From assembly GCF_014217875.1 (NCBI RefSeq), contig NZ_CP059060.1, positions 2,232,001-2,296,000 of the forward strand: a stretch of DNA of 64,000 bases. Reading direction: 5' to 3'. Position 1 is the first letter of the stretch. Each line of letters begins with the position of its first letter. Shown here piece by piece: positions 1-8,017 of the stretch. The stretch comes from Synechococcus sp. LTW-R. GTDB taxonomy: Bacteria; Cyanobacteriota; Cyanobacteriia; PCC-6307; Cyanobiaceae. The translations under genes were made by a program, and so were the position numbers. The notes under the pieces were generated by a model. It did no database searches, was not told the origin of the DNA, and saw nothing but the letters and a program-made list of their open reading frames with translations.

Positions 1-579
1 GATGGCGGCGGCGGTGGTCAGGGCATTGCGGTTGCGGCTGCCGCAGCTGGGCTGGGCGCCCCGGCCGCCTTGGCCGAGGAACCAGTCCTCGAGGAGGGCC
101 GCGCCGCCGGGCTCCAGGCTCCGGCGCAGCTTCCAGGGATCCGCATAGAAATCGGCCTGCCCTTGGAAGCTCTCGAGGCGATCGCGAATCAGGACTTCGT
201 CATTGCTGAAGAGCCCCGCGGGTGCCTGTGCCGGGGCTTCCACCACGGCGGCGGCTTGCGCTTCGGCGGCGGCCGCTTGATCGAGGGGGGAGGGCTGAAC
301 CACAAGCGGTTGCACCACTAGCTCCATCTGTTCGGCGGACACCGCCAGCTCCTGGAGTGCTCCGACCAGATAGTCCTGGAACCCCTTCACCCGCCGGGCG
401 ATGGAGTCGGATTGGCCGGCAAAGCTGCTGTTGATTTCCTCCTGGAGGGCATCGCGGCGGCTCGTGAGCTCGCTGATCTCCTGTTGGAGCGCCTCGCGCT
501 GCTGACGCAGTTCGCTGGTGGCGAGCTCCTTCCAGTCGTCGGGCTGGGGTGCTGTGGAGTTGGTGGCGTCTTCGCTCAT
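1..579 (-). CDS. DUF3086 domain protein (3' part outside window)
   Basis: Read on the minus strand from ATG at 579-577; the frame stays open to base 1, so the C-terminal part is missing. The first ~45 residues are a heptad-rich coiled-coil segment (LRQQREALQQEISELTSRR), followed by an Ala/Pro-rich linker and then a conserved block (LIRDRLESFQGQADFYADPWKLRRSLEPGGAALL is split across 60-210) that I recognise as the cyanobacterial DUF3086 family. No enzymatic motif is visible. The start overlaps the stop of the DUF3119 gene by ATGA, so it should be translated with it and with the upstream MlaE-type permease. Function is unknown; an accessory role in the lipid-transport unit is inference from coupling only. 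Confidence 0.85.
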   Translation of the reverse strand, partial: MSEDATNSTAPQPDDWKELATSELRQQREALQQEISELTSRRDALQEEINSSFAGQSDSIARRVKGFQDYLVGALQELAVSAEQMELVVQPLVVQPSPLDQAAAAEAQAAAVVEAPAQAPAGLFSNDEVLIRDRLESFQGQADFYADPWKLRRSLEPGGAALLEDWFLGQGGRGAQPSCGSRNRNALTTAAAI

Positions 580-977
580 GGCTGGGCGCTCACGTGACGG
601 TTGAGCTGCTCGCGCAGGCTTGTGGCATCAAACAACACCGGCAGGAAGTGAATGCTCTGCTGTTCACGGAAATAGAACAGCACGGGGACGGGCCCCCAGA
701 ACACCGTCCAAGTCAGCCATTCGCTGTAGGGGAAACGGCGCAGGACGGTGTCGCCGCGCCAGACGATCAGGGCATCGCCGCAGAACTGCAAACGCAGGAT
801 CTGGCTCTGGATCAGCAGGAAGAGCCCAAAGACGCTCACCAGGGCAGCGGCCCAGAGATTGATCAGTAGGCAGGCCAGGCCCAAGGCGAGGACGCCGATG
901 GGCACCCAGACCCTTGGCGCCAGGATCGCGCCCTGCTCTGGGTTGGGGCCCGCGCCGGTCACGGTTGAAGGGCTCAT
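576..977 (-). CDS. DUF3119 family membrane protein
   Basis: 133 residues. Two adjacent hydrophobic segments (about residues 24-60) are followed by a compact C-terminal part with alternating strands (VWRGDTVLRRFPYSEWLTW) that resembles the bacterial PH-like layout of small two-helix membrane proteins. It matches the cyanobacterial/plastid DUF3119 family as I know it. The ATG at 977-975 overlaps the stop of the permease gene (ATGA), and its own stop overlaps the next ATG, so three genes are translationally coupled. A role as partner of the permease is inferred, not shown. Confidence 0.85.
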   Translation of the reverse strand: MSPSTVTGAGPNPEQGAILAPRVWVPIGVLALGLACLLINLWAAALVSVFGLFLLIQSQILRLQFCGDALIVWRGDTVLRRFPYSEWLTWTVFWGPVPVLFYFREQQSIHFLPVLFDATSLREQLNRHVSAQP

Positions 978-1747
978 GAGCCGAAGAGCAATTGGGTCAA
1001 GACGACGTCCATCAGGGAGACGGTCACCAAGATCATGACCACTGCACCGGTGGTGCTGGTGCCCACTTCCTTGGGGCCCCCCCGGGTGGTTAAGCCCCAG
1101 CCGCAGGCGATGACGGCAATTTGCAGGCCGAAGACCCCGGCCTTCAGCAGCATCGCCGGAAGATCAGAGGGCTGCATCCAGCCCCGCACCGAGGTCCAGA
1201 AGACGTCCGGCGGGATGTTGTAGAGGATGGCGCTGCTGACCTGACCCGACCAGATCGCCACCCCGAAGAAGGCCAGGCATTGGACCGGGGTCATCACGAC
1301 CATCGCCAGCAGGCGCGGAACTACGAGGTACTGGACCGGGTCGGTGCGCAGCATCGTGATCGCATCGATCTGTTCGGTGACTTTCATCGTCCCCAGCTGC
1401 GCGGCGTAGGCCGTGGCGACCTTCCCGGTCACCAGGGTGGCGGTGAGGATCGGCGCAATTTCCCGGGCCAATCCCAGGGCAAGAATCCCGCCCACGGTGG
1501 ATCCGGCCCCTTGTTTGACCAGTTCCGAGGCGGCTTGGATGTTGAACACCGTGCCGGCCGCCAGGCCGGTGATCAGGATGATCAGGAAGCTGCCGGGGCC
1601 GGCCTCCATCAATTCCACGATCAGGTCGTTGGGGTTGATCTGGCCCTTGGCCAGGGCCGAGACCGCTTGGCCTCCAATCAGCAAACTCTCGCCCAGGCGA
1701 GTGAGCCAGCGGGGGCGAAGCCAGGCGGGGAGGCGACGGGCGGGCAT
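974..1747 (-). CDS. mlaE: MlaE/YrbE-type ABC transporter permease (lipid transport)
   Basis: 257 residues from ATG at 1747; a longer reading frame goes up to 1864 but would run into the upstream transporter gene, which ends at 1759, and its extra residues are low complexity, so 1747 is preferred. The protein shows the MlaE fold: amphipathic N-terminus, then several membrane helices, with the family signature around LGLAREIAPILTATLVTGK and the conserved EQIDAI motif. In bacteria and plastids (TGD1) such permeases move phospholipids between membranes with an MlaF-type ATPase and an MCE protein; neither is in this window. It heads a coupled unit with DUF3119 and DUF3086. Confidence 0.9.
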   Translation of the reverse strand: MPARRLPAWLRPRWLTRLGESLLIGGQAVSALAKGQINPNDLIVELMEAGPGSFLIILITGLAAGTVFNIQAASELVKQGAGSTVGGILALGLAREIAPILTATLVTGKVATAYAAQLGTMKVTEQIDAITMLRTDPVQYLVVPRLLAMVVMTPVQCLAFFGVAIWSGQVSSAILYNIPPDVFWTSVRGWMQPSDLPAMLLKAGVFGLQIAVIACGWGLTTRGGPKEVGTSTTGAVVMILVTVSLMDVVLTQLLFGS

Positions 1748-1758
1748 GGAACGTTGAG

Positions 1759-3162
1759 CTAGCTGGCGGGGGACTGACCTTGAAGGTGGAGGCCCCTCTC
1801 CGGCCAGCGGCGCGTCACCACCAAGCCAAGAACCACCAACACTGCGGGAATGATGCCCATGCACAGCCGGATCGCCACCAGGGCACTGGTGGGTTGGGCG
1901 GTATTCGCCAGGGCTTCGTCGTAGCCGCTGGCGCTCAGAACCATGCCCAACAGGGCGATCACGGCACTGATGCAGACCTTCTGGGCCAGGACCATCCAGG
2001 CGGTGTATTGGCCGGCCGGCTTCTCCGGATCGGCGTCAATGGCATCCGGCAAGAGGGACCAGGGGATCAGATAGGCGGTGGAGGCTCCCACCCCGGCCAG
2101 AACGATGGAAAGCAGCAACAGGATCAGCTTGAACAGATTGCTGGCGGCCAGGACTGGCAGGGCCGGGTTCAGTGGCTGCAGCACCATCACCAGCAGGCAG
2201 CCGGCAATCCAAAGCAGCCCGCCTTGGCGCAGGGCTTGAAGGCGTCCAGCCCGGTGGGAGACGGTGTTCCAGAGCCAGAGACCCCCGAGGGAGCTGAGCA
2301 GGAAGGGCAGCAGGATCAGCTTGCTGAGCCCTTCGGGGACCTGGAGCACCACCGGCAGGAAGAAGAGGGAGACCGCTTGCATCAGCTGCAGGGAGCACCA
2401 CAGCAGGAGGTAGAGGCCCAACACCATCAGGAAGCGGCCGTTCTGGGCCACCCGCCGGAGCAGCTTGCGGGTTGTGCCTGGGGTGGGTTCTGGCCGTTGG
2501 CAGTTGCGCGCAGAAGGCAGCAGGCCCCAGCCGCAGAGCAGGCCGGAGGCGCTGATGATCACGCCGGAGACCAGGCCGACGGGTAAGTACGAGGAGGGGT
2601 CACCCAGGTTCCCGACGAGCACCCCAGCGAGCAGGGCCGCGGTGATCGTGGCCAGGATCGAACCGGTGAAGCGCGAGGTGTTGAGCCGGGTGCGCAGGCC
2701 GACGTCGGTCGTCAGTTCGGCGGCGAGGGCTGTATAGGGCAGGTTGACGCAGGTGTAGAGGCTGTTGGCGACGACCGAGACCACCAGGAACACCCAGAAC
2801 TTGGTCCAGACGCTCTCCCAGGGGGGAAGCCACCACATCAGAGCCATCGAGGCCCCCAGGGGAACGGCGCTCCAGAGGATCCAGGGGAGACGGGGGCCGA
2901 GCTTGGCGTTGACGGTCTTGTCGCTCAACCAGCCGACGATCGGATCATTGACGGCATCCCAGAGCCGTCCAAGTCCATAGGCCAGACCCGCCAGCCAGGG
3001 GGGGAGTCCCGCTGCGACGTAAAAGCGCAGCAGATAGAAACCGATGAGGGAGGCGCCCATGCCGGTGCCCACGTCTCCGAGTCCATAGGCCCAAAGCAAA
3101 CGCTGCCGAGGGCGGCCGCGCAGATCGGCGGCATCGCTAGGGGCTTGAGGCGTGGCGGCCAA
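1759..3162 (-). CDS. GPH-family (glycoside-pentoside-hexuronide) MFS symporter
   Basis: 467 residues with about 12 hydrophobic segments. The N-terminal signature (YGLGDVGTGMGASLIGFYLL, then GRLWDAVNDPIVGWLSDK near 65-85) is the hallmark of the GPH/MelB transporter family, including the Asp-rich DAxxDP motif in helix 2 that in MelB binds the coupling cation. Substrate cannot be told from sequence; sugars or glycosides are typical, and remote plant/cyanobacterial members transport other compounds. It lies 11 bases upstream of the permease gene on the same strand and may be cotranscribed with it. No frameshift or missing segment is visible. Confidence 0.85.
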   Translation of the reverse strand: MAATPQAPSDAADLRGRPRQRLLWAYGLGDVGTGMGASLIGFYLLRFYVAAGLPPWLAGLAYGLGRLWDAVNDPIVGWLSDKTVNAKLGPRLPWILWSAVPLGASMALMWWLPPWESVWTKFWVFLVVSVVANSLYTCVNLPYTALAAELTTDVGLRTRLNTSRFTGSILATITAALLAGVLVGNLGDPSSYLPVGLVSGVIISASGLLCGWGLLPSARNCQRPEPTPGTTRKLLRRVAQNGRFLMVLGLYLLLWCSLQLMQAVSLFFLPVVLQVPEGLSKLILLPFLLSSLGGLWLWNTVSHRAGRLQALRQGGLLWIAGCLLVMVLQPLNPALPVLAASNLFKLILLLLSIVLAGVGASTAYLIPWSLLPDAIDADPEKPAGQYTAWMVLAQKVCISAVIALLGMVLSASGYDEALANTAQPTSALVAIRLCMGIIPAVLVVLGLVVTRRWPERGLHLQGQSPAS

Positions 3163-3258
3163 GGACGCTGTCCCGAACGCAGGTCATAATGCTCTAGTCA
3201 GCGCGAAAGCCGTTCCGCTGACGCTCAGCACCAGACGCCCTAGTGCGTTTGTACTGCT

Positions 3259-3329
<71 letters not shown>

Positions 3330-3333
3330 TCGT

Positions 3334-5391
3334 TTAGAAGCAGCTCTGCTCCACCAAGAGCACCAGGCTGCGGCTCTTCAGGACCTGTGCTGGACCGCTC
3401 CAGGGCTGAGGTTCTGCCGGCGCAGCATCGGCCTCTCCGGTGTTGACGACCTGGAGCCAACCGCGACCCGCCTTGGGCACTTCGAAGCGCAGGTCCTCGG
3501 AGTAGGCGTTCATGCCGCACCAGACCAGGGGGCCGCGTTGGCGATCATTCAGGCTCCAGGCCAGGGTGTGGGACCAGCTGGCCCAGTCCGGTTGCCCGAG
3601 TTTGGGGCCATGCCACTGGCGAATCAGGTGTCCTGGTTGATCGAAGCGGGGTGACTTGGCTTCCGCGTGGGGCACCTCCGGGTTGAACAAATCCGCCCAG
3701 TGGTGGCGAATTTGAACGAGGCGTTGCAGGAACTGCTTGAGGGCGAGATCGTCAGCATCCGGCGCCCAATGCATCCAGCCGAGGATGTTGTTTTGGCACC
3801 AGGTGTTGTTGTTGCCGCCTTGGCTGCGGCGCACCTCATCGCCCATCAGCAGCATCGGCACCCCTGGGGCCAGCAGCAGTGAGGCCAACAGGTTGCGCAG
3901 TTGCCGGTTCCGCAGCGCCTGGATTGCGGGGTCACTGCAGGGGCCCTCTGCGCCGTGATTCCAGTTGTTGTTGTGGTTATCCCCGTCGCGGTTGTCCTCG
4001 CCGTTGGCCAGGTTGTGTTTGCCGCCGTAGCTGACGAGATCGCTCAGGGTGTAGCCGTCATGGGCGGTGAGGAAGGTGACGCTGCGGCCGAGCGCCGCCG
4101 GTTGCCCCCCGAAGAGATCCGGACTGCCGCTCAGCCTTTGTCCCATCGCCCAGCAGCTCTTGTCATCCCCTTTCCAGAAGCGGCGGACGTCATCGCGGAA
4201 GCGTCCGTTCCAGCTGCCAATCCGCTTGGCGGGGAAATCAGCGAGTCGGTAGAGCCCGCCGCAGTCCCAGGGCTCACTCACCAACTTCAGATCGGAGAGT
4301 TCCGGATCGGCTTCGATCTCTTCAAACAGTGGTGGTTTGTCCAGGGGGGCCAGTTCTTCGCCGCGGCTGAGGGCGATGCCGAGGTCGAAGCGGAAGCCGT
4401 CGACACCGAGCTCGAGGGCCCAGCAGCGCATGGATTCGAGGATCAGGCGCCGCACCAGGGGGCGGTTGGCGGCGATGGAGTTGCCGCAGCCGCTGACATC
4501 GAGGTAATCCCCCTTGGCGTTCTGGTGGTAGTAGAGGCGGTCGTCGATGCCGCGCCAGCTCAGGGTTGGGCCGGCTTGGTTGCCCTCGCAGGTGTGGTTG
4601 TAGACCACATCCACCAGGACCTCAAGACCGGCTTGATGGCAGGCGGTCACCAGTTGGCGCACCTGATGGCGGATCTGCAGGGGATCGTCTCCCTGCTGGT
4701 AGCCGTGGTGGGGTGCAAGCCAACTCAAGGGGCTGTAGCCCCAGTAGTTCATCCGCCCTTCCGGCGCGTCATGGGGGTCGAAGGCCATCACGGGCAGCAG
4801 TTCGACCGTGGTGATGCCGAGCTCCTTGAGATAAGGAATCAGTTCGATCAGCCCCAGGTAGGTGCCCTGGGCCTCCGGGCTGACGGGGCTGCCCTGTCCG
4901 CGGCTGAAGCCCCCCACATGCAGTTCGTAGATGAGGGTCCGCTGCCAGCTGTGGCGCGGCCGCGGTGCAGCGCTGAAATCAAAGCGATCCCGCTCGGTCA
5001 CCACCCCCTTGAGGCACTTCGCCGTGTTCGGCATGCCTCCGAGGGCATCGGTGCGCTGGTAGACGTCCCACCCCGTGATGGCGCGGGCGCAGGGGTCCAG
5101 CAGCAACTTGGAGGGGTTGTAGCCGTGTTGCCCCGGTTGGAGGGGGCCGAAGACCCGGTAGGCGTAGCAGCAGCCAATGCCGACGCCTTCCACCTCGACG
5201 TGCCAGATGTCCCCGGAGCGGTGGTGCTGGCTGCTCAGCTCAACGGTGTGCTCGGGTTCGCTGGCGTTCCCATCGCGGAACAGCAACAGCTCGATCCGGC
5301 TGGCGCTAGGGGCGGCCAGGGAGAAGTTCACCCCCCTGGAGGTGGCTTGCGCCCCCAGGGGCCAGGGCTGTCCGAGGTGGATCGAAGCCAA
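3334..5391 (-). CDS. glgX: Glycogen debranching enzyme / isoamylase (GlgX family)
   Basis: 685 residues. An N-terminal CBM48-like domain (about 5-100) is followed by a GH13 barrel. The catalytic signature regions are visible: DVVYNHTCEG (261-270), GFRFDLG with nucleophile Asp336, SEPWDCGG with acid/base Glu373, and LTAHDGYT with Asp445. It hydrolyses alpha-1,6 branch points of glycogen in the cytosol, part of dark carbohydrate mobilisation. The start is TTG at 5391-5389; it is the only start that keeps the conserved N-terminal PWPLGA motif, so I accept it. The gene is divergent from the next one with about 56 bases between starts. Confidence 0.93.
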   Translation of the reverse strand: MASIHLGQPWPLGAQATSRGVNFSLAAPSASRIELLLFRDGNASEPEHTVELSSQHHRSGDIWHVEVEGVGIGCCYAYRVFGPLQPGQHGYNPSKLLLDPCARAITGWDVYQRTDALGGMPNTAKCLKGVVTERDRFDFSAAPRPRHSWQRTLIYELHVGGFSRGQGSPVSPEAQGTYLGLIELIPYLKELGITTVELLPVMAFDPHDAPEGRMNYWGYSPLSWLAPHHGYQQGDDPLQIRHQVRQLVTACHQAGLEVLVDVVYNHTCEGNQAGPTLSWRGIDDRLYYHQNAKGDYLDVSGCGNSIAANRPLVRRLILESMRCWALELGVDGFRFDLGIALSRGEELAPLDKPPLFEEIEADPELSDLKLVSEPWDCGGLYRLADFPAKRIGSWNGRFRDDVRRFWKGDDKSCWAMGQRLSGSPDLFGGQPAALGRSVTFLTAHDGYTLSDLVSYGGKHNLANGEDNRDGDNHNNNWNHGAEGPCSDPAIQALRNRQLRNLLASLLLAPGVPMLLMGDEVRRSQGGNNNTWCQNNILGWMHWAPDADDLALKQFLQRLVQIRHHWADLFNPEVPHAEAKSPRFDQPGHLIRQWHGPKLGQPDWASWSHTLAWSLNDRQRGPLVWCGMNAYSEDLRFEVPKAGRGWLQVVNTGEADAAPAEPQPWSGPAQVLKSRSLVLLVEQSCF

Positions 5392-5447
5392 CGGATCCTG
5401 CGGGCTGCTGCCACAAACTAAAGGTGGTCGAGCGGATGCGCCCTGTC

Positions 5448-6182
5448 ATGAGTGAGCAGAAATCCCAGCCGGCTGCATCCGGTTTGGTCTTTGCAGAGCC
5501 TTTGCCGGATGGGCGCCCGCCCCGCCAGGTCCTGGAGGATCTCTGGTTGTTTGCCCCCAACCGCGAAACGCTGGGCGGTTCGGCCTGGTGGCTGGAGACC
5601 CCGGATTTGGAGGGCTGTTCTGGCCTCCTGATCGATTGTCCGGGTCTGAGCGAGGCGAACTTGGACTTCCTCAAGCAGCGCGGCCCAGGTCGCCTGGTCT
5701 TGACCAGCCGGGATGGCCACGGGCGCACGCGTCGCTTCCAAGACGCGTTGGGCTGGCCGGTGTCCCTGCAGGAGCAGGAGGCCTACCTCCTCCCCAACGT
5801 GGCGGGACTTGAACCGTTCGGCTCTGAGCACTCCCTCGGCCCCGGTTACCACCTGCGTTGGACCCCTGGCCCCACGCCCGGCAGCGCTGTTCTTCTCGCC
5901 GATCGGGCCTTGAACGGCGCGCCCTTGCTGTTCTGCGGGCGGCTTCTCAGCCCTGTGGCTGAAGGTCAAGCCCGTCCCTTGCGTACCCGCCGCTCGTTCC
6001 ATTGGGGGCGCTGGCTGCGCAGTCTTGAGGCCCTGAAGGACTGGTTGCCGAGCTCCGCTCCGGTCGCTTTGGCGAGCGGGGCTGGCCTCGGGGCCCTGCG
6101 CGGCGAGGCCCTCATCGCCGACGCTCAGAAGCAGTTGGAGGCCTTGGATTGGGCGGCTTTAGAGGGCCAGGACCCCCTCTAG
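5448..6182 (+). CDS. Metallo-beta-lactamase-fold-like protein, probable metal-site-less pseudoenzyme
   Basis: 244 residues from ATG 5448; ATG 5436 and GTG 5424 are possible but add a non-conserved leader. The layout follows MBL hydrolases: a strand corresponding to the active-site loop (LVLTSRDGHGRTRRF) and a later TPGPTPGSAVLL followed by LLFCGRLL, which line up with the usual HTPGHTPGS and FTGD motifs. The metal ligands are replaced: no HxHxDH, Pro where the second His should be, and Arg where the bridging Asp should be. I infer a folded but probably non-hydrolytic relative. Similar proteins are common in picocyanobacteria from memory. Function unknown. Confidence 0.75.
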   Translation: MSEQKSQPAASGLVFAEPLPDGRPPRQVLEDLWLFAPNRETLGGSAWWLETPDLEGCSGLLIDCPGLSEANLDFLKQRGPGRLVLTSRDGHGRTRRFQDALGWPVSLQEQEAYLLPNVAGLEPFGSEHSLGPGYHLRWTPGPTPGSAVLLADRALNGAPLLFCGRLLSPVAEGQARPLRTRRSFHWGRWLRSLEALKDWLPSSAPVALASGAGLGALRGEALIADAQKQLEALDWAALEGQDPL

Positions 6183-6377
6183 AAGACGGCTCGTCCGGGC
6201 ACAAATGGGCGCAAAAGCGCTGATTTCGGCAGCAAATGTGGCAAAAACGGCATGGGAAAAGGGCTTTTGAGGTTGCCGCTCCTTGCCAACCCCCATACCA
6301 TTGGCGCGCTGAAACCAGTGGTGGCGGGGCTTTCTCACTCCGCCCTGCTGCTACTGAGCCCAGAGGCTTCCATTCCG

Positions 6378-6653
6378 ATGAACAAAGCTGACCTCGTCAA
6401 TCTCGTGGCTGCTCGCACCGAGTTGACCAAGACCGACGTGGCCCAGGTGGTCGACGCGGCTATCGACACCATCATCGATTCGGTTGTCGAAGGCAAAAAG
6501 GTGTCGATCCTCGGCTTCGGCTCCTTCGAGCCCCGCGAGCGCTCCGCCCGTCAAGGCCTGAACCCCAAGACCGGCCAAAAGATCAAGATCCCCGCGAAGC
6601 GCGTGCCTGCTTTCACCGCCGGCAAGCTGTTCAAGGATCGCGTTCAGGGCTGA
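6378..6653 (+). CDS. hup: HU family DNA-binding protein
   Basis: 91 residues from ATG 6378 (MNKADLVNLVAARTELTK), the typical HU N-terminus; the frame is open 42 codons further upstream but that part does not look like protein. The body has the dimerising helices, then GFGSFEPRERSARQGLNPKTG, the HU signature before the DNA-clasping arm, and ends FTAGKLFKDRV. Length is normal for HU (about 90). It compacts and bends chromosomal DNA. The 195 bases upstream (6183-6377) contain no gene; they probably hold the promoter and an A-rich leader, but I see no clear consensus boxes. An intrinsic terminator follows. Confidence 0.96.
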   Translation: MNKADLVNLVAARTELTKTDVAQVVDAAIDTIIDSVVEGKKVSILGFGSFEPRERSARQGLNPKTGQKIKIPAKRVPAFTAGKLFKDRVQG

Positions 6654-6684
6654 TCACGCCTCATCCACTCGCGATGTAGACCAG

Positions 6685-6709
6685 AGGGCGGCCTTCGGGC
6701 CGCCCTTTT
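6685..6709 (+). terminator. Intrinsic terminator after hup
   Basis: A perfect 9-bp stem AGGGCGGCC / GGCCGCCCT with a stable TTCG tetraloop (6694-6697) is followed by TTTT starting within the stem end at 6706. It lies 31 bases after the hup stop and just before gluQ, so gluQ needs its own promoter or read-through. Confidence 0.9.
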
Positions 6710-6726
6710 GCATGTCAGGGTTCACG

Positions 6727-7695
6727 ATGACTGACCTGCTTCCGCATCACCTCCGGTCCCTGCAGGCCGAGGTTGCTGATCTGCGGGCATCGTCTCGCCG
6801 TGGTCGCTATGCCCCCTCTCCGACGGGGCGGCTGCATCTGGGCAATCTGCGCACGGCCCTGCTGTCCTGGCTGATCACGCGGCTCCAGGGTGGGGAGTGG
6901 TTGCTGCGCATCGACGATCTCGATACGCCGCGCAACCGCCCCGGCGCGGAAGCCAGCATCCAAGAGGACCTGCGTTGGCTGGGGTTGCTTTGGGACGGGC
7001 CAGTGCTGCGCCAGAGCGAACGCCGTGGTCTCTACGCGACGGTCCTTTCGGCGCTGCGTCGCAGTGGTCAGCTTTACCCCTGCCGCTGCAGCCGCCGGAT
7101 GTTGGCGGATGTCTCGGCCCCCCATGGCCGATCGGGGGTCTACCCCGGTTTCTGCAGATCCCTGGCTCCCCGTTGGGGCCTGGAGGATGAACGCCTGCCG
7201 AGTTGGCGGCTTCGCCTTGAGCCGGGCCGGCTCCGCTGGCAGGAAGAGCTGGGTCCTGAGGGTTGCTTAGACGGCCCTCAGGAGGTGGGCGACGTGGTCT
7301 TGCGCCGGGCGGATGGCTTCTTGGCCTATCACCTGGCGACCGCGGTCGATGAGTGGGCTCTCGGCATCGCTGATGTTGTGCGCGGCCTCGATCTCTGGCC
7401 GGCCACCGGACCGCAGGTCGCTGTTCTCGAGCGCCTGGGCCTTGAGCCGCCCCGCTATTGGCACCTGCCCCTCTGGATGGACGGCCAGGGCCAGCGCCTC
7501 TCCAAGCGCGATGGCGGCCAGGGTCTTGCCGACTGGCAGGCCGAGGGACTGGGGCCCAATGCCGTGATTGGTCGCCTGGCCGCTTCCCTGGATCTGGTTC
7601 CAGAGGGCGCTGAGCTCAGTGCTCAGGAGCTTCTGCAGCAGTGCCAGTTGGAGCCCTTACGGCAGCGCTTGATCCAGCCCAGGGCGGAGTCTTAA
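6727..7695 (+). CDS. gluQ: Glutamyl-Q tRNA(Asp) synthetase
   Basis: 322 residues from ATG 6727; ATG 6712 is a possible alternative but lies directly on the hup terminator. This is a truncated glutamyl-tRNA synthetase lacking the anticodon-binding domain, as expected for GluQ-RS, which charges glutamate onto queuosine of tRNA-Asp. The HIGH-type motif is in APSPTGRLHLGNLRTA near residue 28, the KMSKS-type motif is QRLSKRDGG near 260, and the zinc site CRCSRR ... YPGFC is present. The protein is complete. Confidence 0.93.
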   Translation: MTDLLPHHLRSLQAEVADLRASSRRGRYAPSPTGRLHLGNLRTALLSWLITRLQGGEWLLRIDDLDTPRNRPGAEASIQEDLRWLGLLWDGPVLRQSERRGLYATVLSALRRSGQLYPCRCSRRMLADVSAPHGRSGVYPGFCRSLAPRWGLEDERLPSWRLRLEPGRLRWQEELGPEGCLDGPQEVGDVVLRRADGFLAYHLATAVDEWALGIADVVRGLDLWPATGPQVAVLERLGLEPPRYWHLPLWMDGQGQRLSKRDGGQGLADWQAEGLGPNAVIGRLAASLDLVPEGAELSAQELLQQCQLEPLRQRLIQPRAES

Positions 7696-7758
7696 GGATC
7701 CCTTTGGGATCGAATTCACTTGTTGCGACCAGAGTGAGTCCATCACCAGGAGCGGCCC

Positions 7759-7935
7759 ATGGCCAGGTCCGAGGAGCGGGGAAACAAAACCGGGAAACAG
7801 GGCGCTCAGCCCTGTTCCTGTTGTGGCGGCAGCGGGATTCAGCGCAGCCAAACCGCCGGGTATCGCACGTGTTTGCAGTGCGTTGGTCAGGGCACAGTCC
7901 TGGTGATCAACGCTTCGTCTTCTGCCGCCAGATGA
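7759..7935 (+). CDS. Small CxxCxGxG zinc-finger-like protein
   Basis: 58 residues, with a good ribosome binding site (AGGAG at 7748-7752, six bases before ATG). The peptide carries two DnaJ-type cysteine repeats: C19-S-C-C22-GGSG and C38-L-Q-C41-VGQG, i.e. CxxCxGxG twice. In DnaJ and relatives each pair of such repeats binds one zinc ion, so a single zinc-binding knuckle is likely. The N-terminus is basic and charged. No known function; such tiny proteins in photosynthetic organisms are often related to BSD2/DnaJ-E chaperone-like assembly factors, which is only an analogy. The 3' end overlaps an antisense reading frame at 7907-8017. Confidence 0.75.
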   Translation: MARSEERGNKTGKQGAQPCSCCGGSGIQRSQTAGYRTCLQCVGQGTVLVINASSSAAR

Positions 7936-8017
7936 AGAACGCCGTCGTGGCCACAACCGCCAACAAGGGGGTGGCGGTCAGCAGGAGCAGAGCGAGGGAG
8001 GTCCAGTCGGTGTACAT
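7907..8017 (-). CDS. Candidate 36-residue single-helix membrane peptide
   Basis: From ATG 8017 the frame gives a short polar start (MYTDWTS), an uninterrupted hydrophobic helix of about 20 residues, and a basic end (FFIWRQKTKR), which fits an N-out, C-in small membrane subunit. An in-frame ATG at 8044 would add nine residues. It overlaps the 3' end of the 58-residue gene and the first 8 bases of the 93-residue gene, both on the plus strand and both with good ribosome binding sites, while this one has none. It does not match a photosystem or cytochrome small subunit that I can name. Real gene or antisense shadow is undecided. Confidence 0.35.
   Translation of the reverse strand: MYTDWTSLALLLLTATPLLAVVATTAFFIWRQKTKR

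Noticed and set aside
3901-5421. 506-codon plus-strand frame opposite glgX
   Set aside because: Shadow of glgX; repetitive Ala/Val/Gly-rich content with no domain.
6252-6377. 42-codon N-terminal extension of HU
   Set aside because: HU proteins start at MNKADLV; the upstream segment is leader sequence.
7698-7713. GATCCC/GGGATC inverted repeat after gluQ as terminator
   Set aside because: Only six pairs and no T-tract; too weak to call.
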